A stretch of DNA of 8,932 bases, taken from NCBI GenBank assembly GCA_937901145.1, contig CALCHE010000225.1:1-8932 (forward strand). The letters run 5' to 3'. This document shows positions 7,047 to 8,932 of the stretch, piece after piece; position 1 is the stretch's first letter, and every line of letters starts with the position of its first letter. The notes under the pieces are model-generated. The model was given only the letters and a program-made list of their open reading frames with translations. It was not told the origin of the DNA and searched no databases. The translations under genes and the position numbers were made by a program. The DNA comes from an uncultured Clostridia bacterium (GTDB lineage Bacteria > Bacillota > Clostridia > Oscillospirales > Acutalibacteraceae).

Positions 7047-7442
7047 TTACCTCCTGAATTTTCTGAAAGCACTTACGAGAAGCTGCTGGGGCATATCGTC
7101 ATCGATAAGTGCGGGGATTTCATTGGCTGAAAGATAATTTCCGCCCTTCTGTCTTATCACGGTCTGTCTTGCCGCATCGACAATCTTTCCGGGCTTTACA
7201 TCTCTGGGGCATCTTTCCACACAGGCGAAGCAGGAAAGGCAGTACCAGAGAGATTCGCATTTAGCGAGAGCTTCGATATCTTCATTAACTACATAGGACA
7301 CAAACTGATGGGGTTTGATGTCCATTTTTTCGAAAGCGGGACAGGAAGCGGAGCATTTACCGCATTTCATACATTTAAGAGGGTTGGAACCGCTGATTTC
7401 AGCGATTTTTGCCGCTGCTGTTTTGCTGTTTGCGTGACTCAT
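7047..7442 (-). CDS. hdrC: HdrC, dicluster ferredoxin-like heterodisulfide reductase subunit C
   Basis: 131 residues, a small soluble ferredoxin-type subunit that wires the HdrA flavin to HdrB. Two classical motifs are present: Cys24-x2-Cys27-x2-Cys30-x3-Cys34-Pro and Cys68-x2-Cys71-x2-Cys74-x3-Cys78-Pro, with the usual HdrC phrases LKCMKCGKCSASCP and WYCLSCFACVERCP. There is an extra Cys62 just before the second motif. There is no membrane segment, so it is the cytoplasmic HdrABC type and not the cytochrome-coupled HdrDE type. Its start overlaps the hdrB stop by one base (TAATG) and follows a strong GGGGAGG (7450-7456) by 7 nt, implying reinitiation or coupling and near-equimolar HdrB:HdrC. 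Length and motif spacing are normal for the family. Confidence 0.95.
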   Translation of the reverse strand: MSHANSKTAAAKIAEISGSNPLKCMKCGKCSASCPAFEKMDIKPHQFVSYVVNEDIEALAKCESLWYCLSCFACVERCPRDVKPGKIVDAARQTVIRQKGGNYLSANEIPALIDDDMPQQLLVSAFRKFRR

Positions 7443-8233
7443 TATTCTTCCTCCCCTTTCACACCTAATGCCTCAGCTAAAATTTCTGTGAAATAGTACA
7501 CAGGAACAGTAGCCTTGGAGTTCTTTGTAAGATTATACTGGCAAAGAGGACAGGCTGTGATAAGCATATCGGCACCGAAGCCTGATGCACTGTCCATGAT
7601 GTTATCGCACATCTTTGATGCGAGATCCTTTGCTTTGAGAGAAATATATCCGCCGCAGCATTCGTTACGGTAAGGATAAATTACGGGCTCAGCACCCAGA
7701 GCACGGATAAAGTCTTCTATGATAGTGGGATTTTCAGGATTATCAAAGCCTAAAATGTTACCGGGTCTCAGAAGAAGACAACCGTAATATGCGCCTATTT
7801 TTTTACCTGTGAGGGGATTAACAACCTTTTTCTTAAGCTCGTCAAAGCCTATTCTGTCACGGAGAACTTCGAGGAAGTGAAGAACCTGTGCTTCGCCTGC
7901 ATAGGGCTCGTCGAGCTTCATGTAGTTGTTTGCCTTTACTCGGATATCCTCCACATTCTGCATATCGTCGTTTACTCTTTTGAGTACGTGATAGCAGGCT
8001 GAGCAGAGGGTAACGAGTTCCTGACCTTTGACTTTTGCCTCGTTGAGTGCACGGACTGAGGAAAGCTTGCTGGCGATTTCATCACTGCTTAAGGGATATA
8101 CACCGCCGCAGCACTGCCAGTTTTCGATTTCCTCCAGCTCGAAGCCGAGAACCTCTGCGGATTTTCTCGCATAGGTGTCAAGGTCTTTTGCCTTGGTTCG
8201 TAAGGTACAACCGGGATAATAACTGTACTTCAT
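7442..8233 (-). CDS. hdrB: HdrB, CCG-domain heterodisulfide reductase subunit B
   Basis: 263 residues, first gene of the operon. Two full CCG (cysteine-rich) motifs are seen: Cys9-x31-Cys41-Cys42-x34-Cys77-x2-Cys80 and Cys152-x39-Cys192-Cys193-x34-Cys228-x2-Cys231. Each ligates a noncubane [4Fe-4S] cluster in methanogen HdrB, where the pair cleaves the CoM-S-S-CoB disulfide. Other HdrB hallmarks are YYPGCT near the N-terminus and YGCLLLRPGNILGFDNPENP around 150-169. Bacteria of this kind are not known to make CoM/CoB, so the acceptor must be something else; the fumarate-reductase genes downstream suggest one. The start at 8233 is chosen because MKYSYYPGC begins the conserved domain and AAAGGA (8244-8249) lies 10 nt upstream. 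An in-frame ATG at 8323 would add 30 non-family residues and has no ribosome site. Confidence 0.94.
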   Translation of the reverse strand: MKYSYYPGCTLRTKAKDLDTYARKSAEVLGFELEEIENWQCCGGVYPLSSDEIASKLSSVRALNEAKVKGQELVTLCSACYHVLKRVNDDMQNVEDIRVKANNYMKLDEPYAGEAQVLHFLEVLRDRIGFDELKKKVVNPLTGKKIGAYYGCLLLRPGNILGFDNPENPTIIEDFIRALGAEPVIYPYRNECCGGYISLKAKDLASKMCDNIMDSASGFGADMLITACPLCQYNLTKNSKATVPVYYFTEILAEALGVKGEEE

Positions 8234-8243
8234 ACATCTATGA

Positions 8244-8249
8244 TCCTTT
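8244..8249 (-). promoter_or_regulatory. Ribosome binding site deciding the hdrB start
   Basis: AAAGGA (minus strand) 10 nt before ATG 8233. The alternative upstream in-frame ATG at 8323 is preceded by TTGGTGTTTT, with no purine-rich site. This supports the shorter HdrB that begins at the conserved MKYSYYPGC. Confidence 0.7.
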
Positions 8250-8266
8250 CTCTGAAAAATAGTTTT

Positions 8267-8333
8267 TTGGGTGTTGAGGTTTAAGCTTAAAAATCTCCTT
8301 TTTTCTCCTGTATTTAAGTTCATAAAACACCAA
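8267..8333 (-). promoter_or_regulatory. Leader RNA with predicted two-part hairpin
   Basis: Within the hdrB leader, TTGGTGTT (8326-8333) can pair with AACACCCAA (8267-8275; one bulge). Inside that, AACTTAAA (8313-8320) can pair with TTTAAGCTT (8283-8291; one bulge). The apical loop holds two Shine-Dalgarno-like motifs, AGGAG (8305-8309) and AAGGAG (8295-8300), neither suitably spaced before a start codon. No known riboswitch consensus was recognised, and no intrinsic terminator follows. A regulatory role is inference from hand pairing only. Confidence 0.35.
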
Positions 8334-8346
8334 CATAGTCCATTCG

Positions 8347-8358
8347 GTTAATCATAAC
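8347..8358. repeat. Short inverted repeat overlapping the -10 box (candidate operator)
   Basis: GTTA-ATCA-TAAC is a perfect inverted repeat with 4-bp arms centred on the -10 hexamer, where a bound repressor would block polymerase. The arms are short and partly built from the -10 sequence, so chance is quite possible. The spacing does not match the Rex consensus. Confidence 0.25.
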
Positions 8359-8379
8359 ATTTTTTCGACAAAATATCAA
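8351..8379 (-). promoter_or_regulatory. Sigma-A-type promoter with extended -10 for the hdr-flx-frd operon
   Basis: On the minus strand: -35 TTGATA (8374-8379), a 17-nt spacer, and -10 TATGAT (8351-8356), each matching consensus at five of six positions. TGT immediately precedes the -10, giving an extended TGnTATGAT. The initiation site should fall near 8344, leaving a leader of about 110 nt before hdrB. No other promoter of comparable quality was noticed on the minus strand here, and the tight gene packing leaves little room for internal ones, so this is likely the main promoter for all nine genes. Confidence 0.72.
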
Positions 8380-8520
8380 CTGTTTACAGAAGAAAAAACT
8401 CCCTATTTGCAGTGTTTTTACATACTTTTTTTGGTACATACATATAAAGGAAAGTAGATACAAGGAAAATTTATTCCGAAAGAGAAATAACTGTATTCTG
8501 TTACGAATAAAATAAAGCTA

Positions 8521-8607
8521 CACGAAACCTCCGTTCCCTTCCGTGACACCTCCCCTGCAAGCAAGGGTGGCAAAAAATTTTGCTAACACGGCACGCCATG
8601 TCCCTAC
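8521..8607. repeat. Degenerate intergenic repeat element with hairpins
   Basis: This stretch contains an imperfect inverted repeat at 8549-8570 (nine paired columns with two mismatches around a CAAG loop, of the form CCTCCC...GGGTGG), a GCAAAA/TTTTGC inverted repeat at 8570-8583, and a near-palindrome, CACGGCACGCCATG, at 8587-8600. It resembles an intergenic repeat I recall from Ruminococcaceae-type genomes (CTCCGT...CCTCCCTCGCAAGCGAGGGAGG followed by CACGGCACGCCGTG...CCCTACG); that resemblance is from memory, not searched. There is no U-tract after the hairpins on either strand, so it is not read as a terminator. Confidence 0.5.
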
Positions 8608-8684
8608 GTATGTTTTTAATCCGCATAAAAATGATAAAGGATACATTAAATTCTCCTGTAAATCTGAAACATTATCGGCTGTCT

Positions 8685-8704
8685 GCACACCTGCCACGGT
8701 GTGC
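8685..8704. repeat. Perfect 7-bp inverted repeat
   Basis: GCACACC (8685-8691) and GGTGTGC (8698-8704) flank the 6-nt loop TGCCAC. There is no adjacent U-run on the plus strand beyond CCCCTCTTT, so a terminator is doubtful. It lies in the gene-free right end of the window and may belong to the same repeat cluster as its neighbours. Confidence 0.5.
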
Positions 8705-8871
8705 CCCTCTTTATGAGATCTGACAGTTTTGCGCTACTGAAAGATTTAACATGCGAAGTTGTGGTTTTGAACGGGACGAAGCAAGCGTTAACTATAAACT
8801 ACTACGACAGTGGTTTATCTCCGCCGAGCAGGCGAAGGCGGTCACCGAGGAAAGTATTTTCCGAGGCAAAA

Positions 8872-8914
8872 GGGCGCTTTGTTTACTTTGCCGACCGGGG
8901 CAAAGTAAAAGCCC
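8872..8914. repeat. Perfect 11-bp inverted repeat with extended outer stem
   Basis: TTTACTTTGCC (8882-8892) and GGCAAAGTAAA (8899-8909) form a perfect 11-bp stem with the loop GACCGG. An outer GGGC (8872-8875) / GCCC (8911-8914) pair extends it across a 6-nt bulge. Just upstream is a CCGAGG direct repeat (8845-8850 and 8861-8866) flanking a near-palindrome, GGAAAGTATTTTCC (8849-8862). No U-tract follows on either strand. It probably belongs to an intergenic repeat or mobile-element remnant that continues past the right edge. Confidence 0.6.
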
Positions 8915-8932
8915 GAGCGGCTTGAGCGGAAA

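Larger units (their letters stand above)
8380..8932. other. Gene-free intergenic region with repeat elements
   Basis: No convincing coding sequence, tRNA, rRNA or CRISPR was found. 8380-8520 is AT-rich upstream DNA containing a small CTGTTTACAG inverted repeat (8380-8389) just upstream of the -35 box. From 8521 to the right edge, composition becomes more GC-rich and inverted repeats dominate (separate entries). The only open frame (8701-8925, plus strand) overlaps these repeats, lacks a ribosome site and encodes a low-complexity Arg/Ser-rich tail, so it is not called. No gene transcribed divergently from the operon is visible within the window. Confidence 0.7.

Noticed and set aside
8234..8323. 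Thirty-residue N-terminal extension of HdrB from ATG 8323
   Set aside because: There is no Shine-Dalgarno sequence before 8323, the extra residues lie before the canonical HdrB start, and AAAGGA is well placed for ATG 8233.
8347..8358. Rex (NADH-sensing repressor) operator
   Set aside because: Tempting for an NADH-linked operon, but the Rex consensus needs GTTA and TAAC separated by 6 bp. Here the separation is 4 bp and the outer TT/AA bases are missing. Kept only as a generic inverted repeat.
8401..8465. Second upstream promoter, TTGTAT-17-TATGTA, on the minus strand
   Set aside because: Both hexamers are weak matches, especially the -10; AT-rich sequence gives such hits by chance.
8549..8583. 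Intrinsic terminator for a neighbouring gene
   Set aside because: The hairpin has two mismatches and is not followed by a U-tract in either direction; the A-run after it on the plus strand is the wrong base.
8701..8925. Plus-strand open frame of 74 codons in the right-end region
   Set aside because: The GTG start has no ribosome site, the frame runs through several inverted repeats, and the product is an Arg/Ser-rich low-complexity sequence typical of translated intergenic repeats.

Overview
The window is almost entirely one leftward (minus-strand) transcription unit of nine tightly packed redox genes. It starts near 8233 and runs off the left edge. Strong GGAGG-type ribosome sites, one-base TAATG stop/start overlaps and oxygen-sensitive iron-sulfur proteins throughout point to a strictly anaerobic Gram-positive bacterium. 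The closest fit is a gut-type Clostridia of the Oscillospiraceae/Ruminococcaceae kind. The intergenic repeats at the right end resemble elements I recall from such genomes. The taxonomic call is inference.

Layout in transcription order (right to left): hdrB (8233-7442), hdrC (7442-7047) and hdrA (7043-5055) encode a complete heterodisulfide-reductase-type electron-bifurcating core. flxD/mvhD-like (5064-4627), flxC-like (4639-3674), flxB-like (3667-2645) and flxA-like (2645-1791) encode a pyridine-nucleotide input module of the FlxABCD type, related to sulfhydrogenase beta/gamma and anaerobic sulfite reductase A/B subunits. frdB/tfrB-like (1769-1095) and frdA/tfrA-like (1081 to the left edge, partial) encode a soluble-looking fumarate-reductase-type pair. 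No hydrogenase large or small subunit and no membrane anchor is seen.

Upstream of hdrB is a near-consensus promoter, TTGATA-N17-TATGAT with an extended -10 TG (8351-8379). A leader of about 110 nt can fold into a two-part hairpin carrying two Shine-Dalgarno-like motifs in its loop. From about 8380 to 8932 I see no convincing gene. That stretch holds several inverted repeats, including one perfect 11-bp stem, and looks like stacked intergenic repeat elements.

Working model (inference): FlxA oxidises NAD(P)H, and FlxB/C/D pass electrons to the flavin of HdrA. HdrA bifurcates them, one branch to ferredoxin and the other through HdrC/HdrB. In methanogens HdrB reduces CoM-S-S-CoB. Here the co-transcribed FrdB/FrdA pair suggests the high-potential branch ends at fumarate (or a similar enoate). 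Exergonic fumarate reduction would then pay for reduced ferredoxin without a membrane complex. By my count the predicted complex carries at least 17 iron-sulfur clusters and three flavins.
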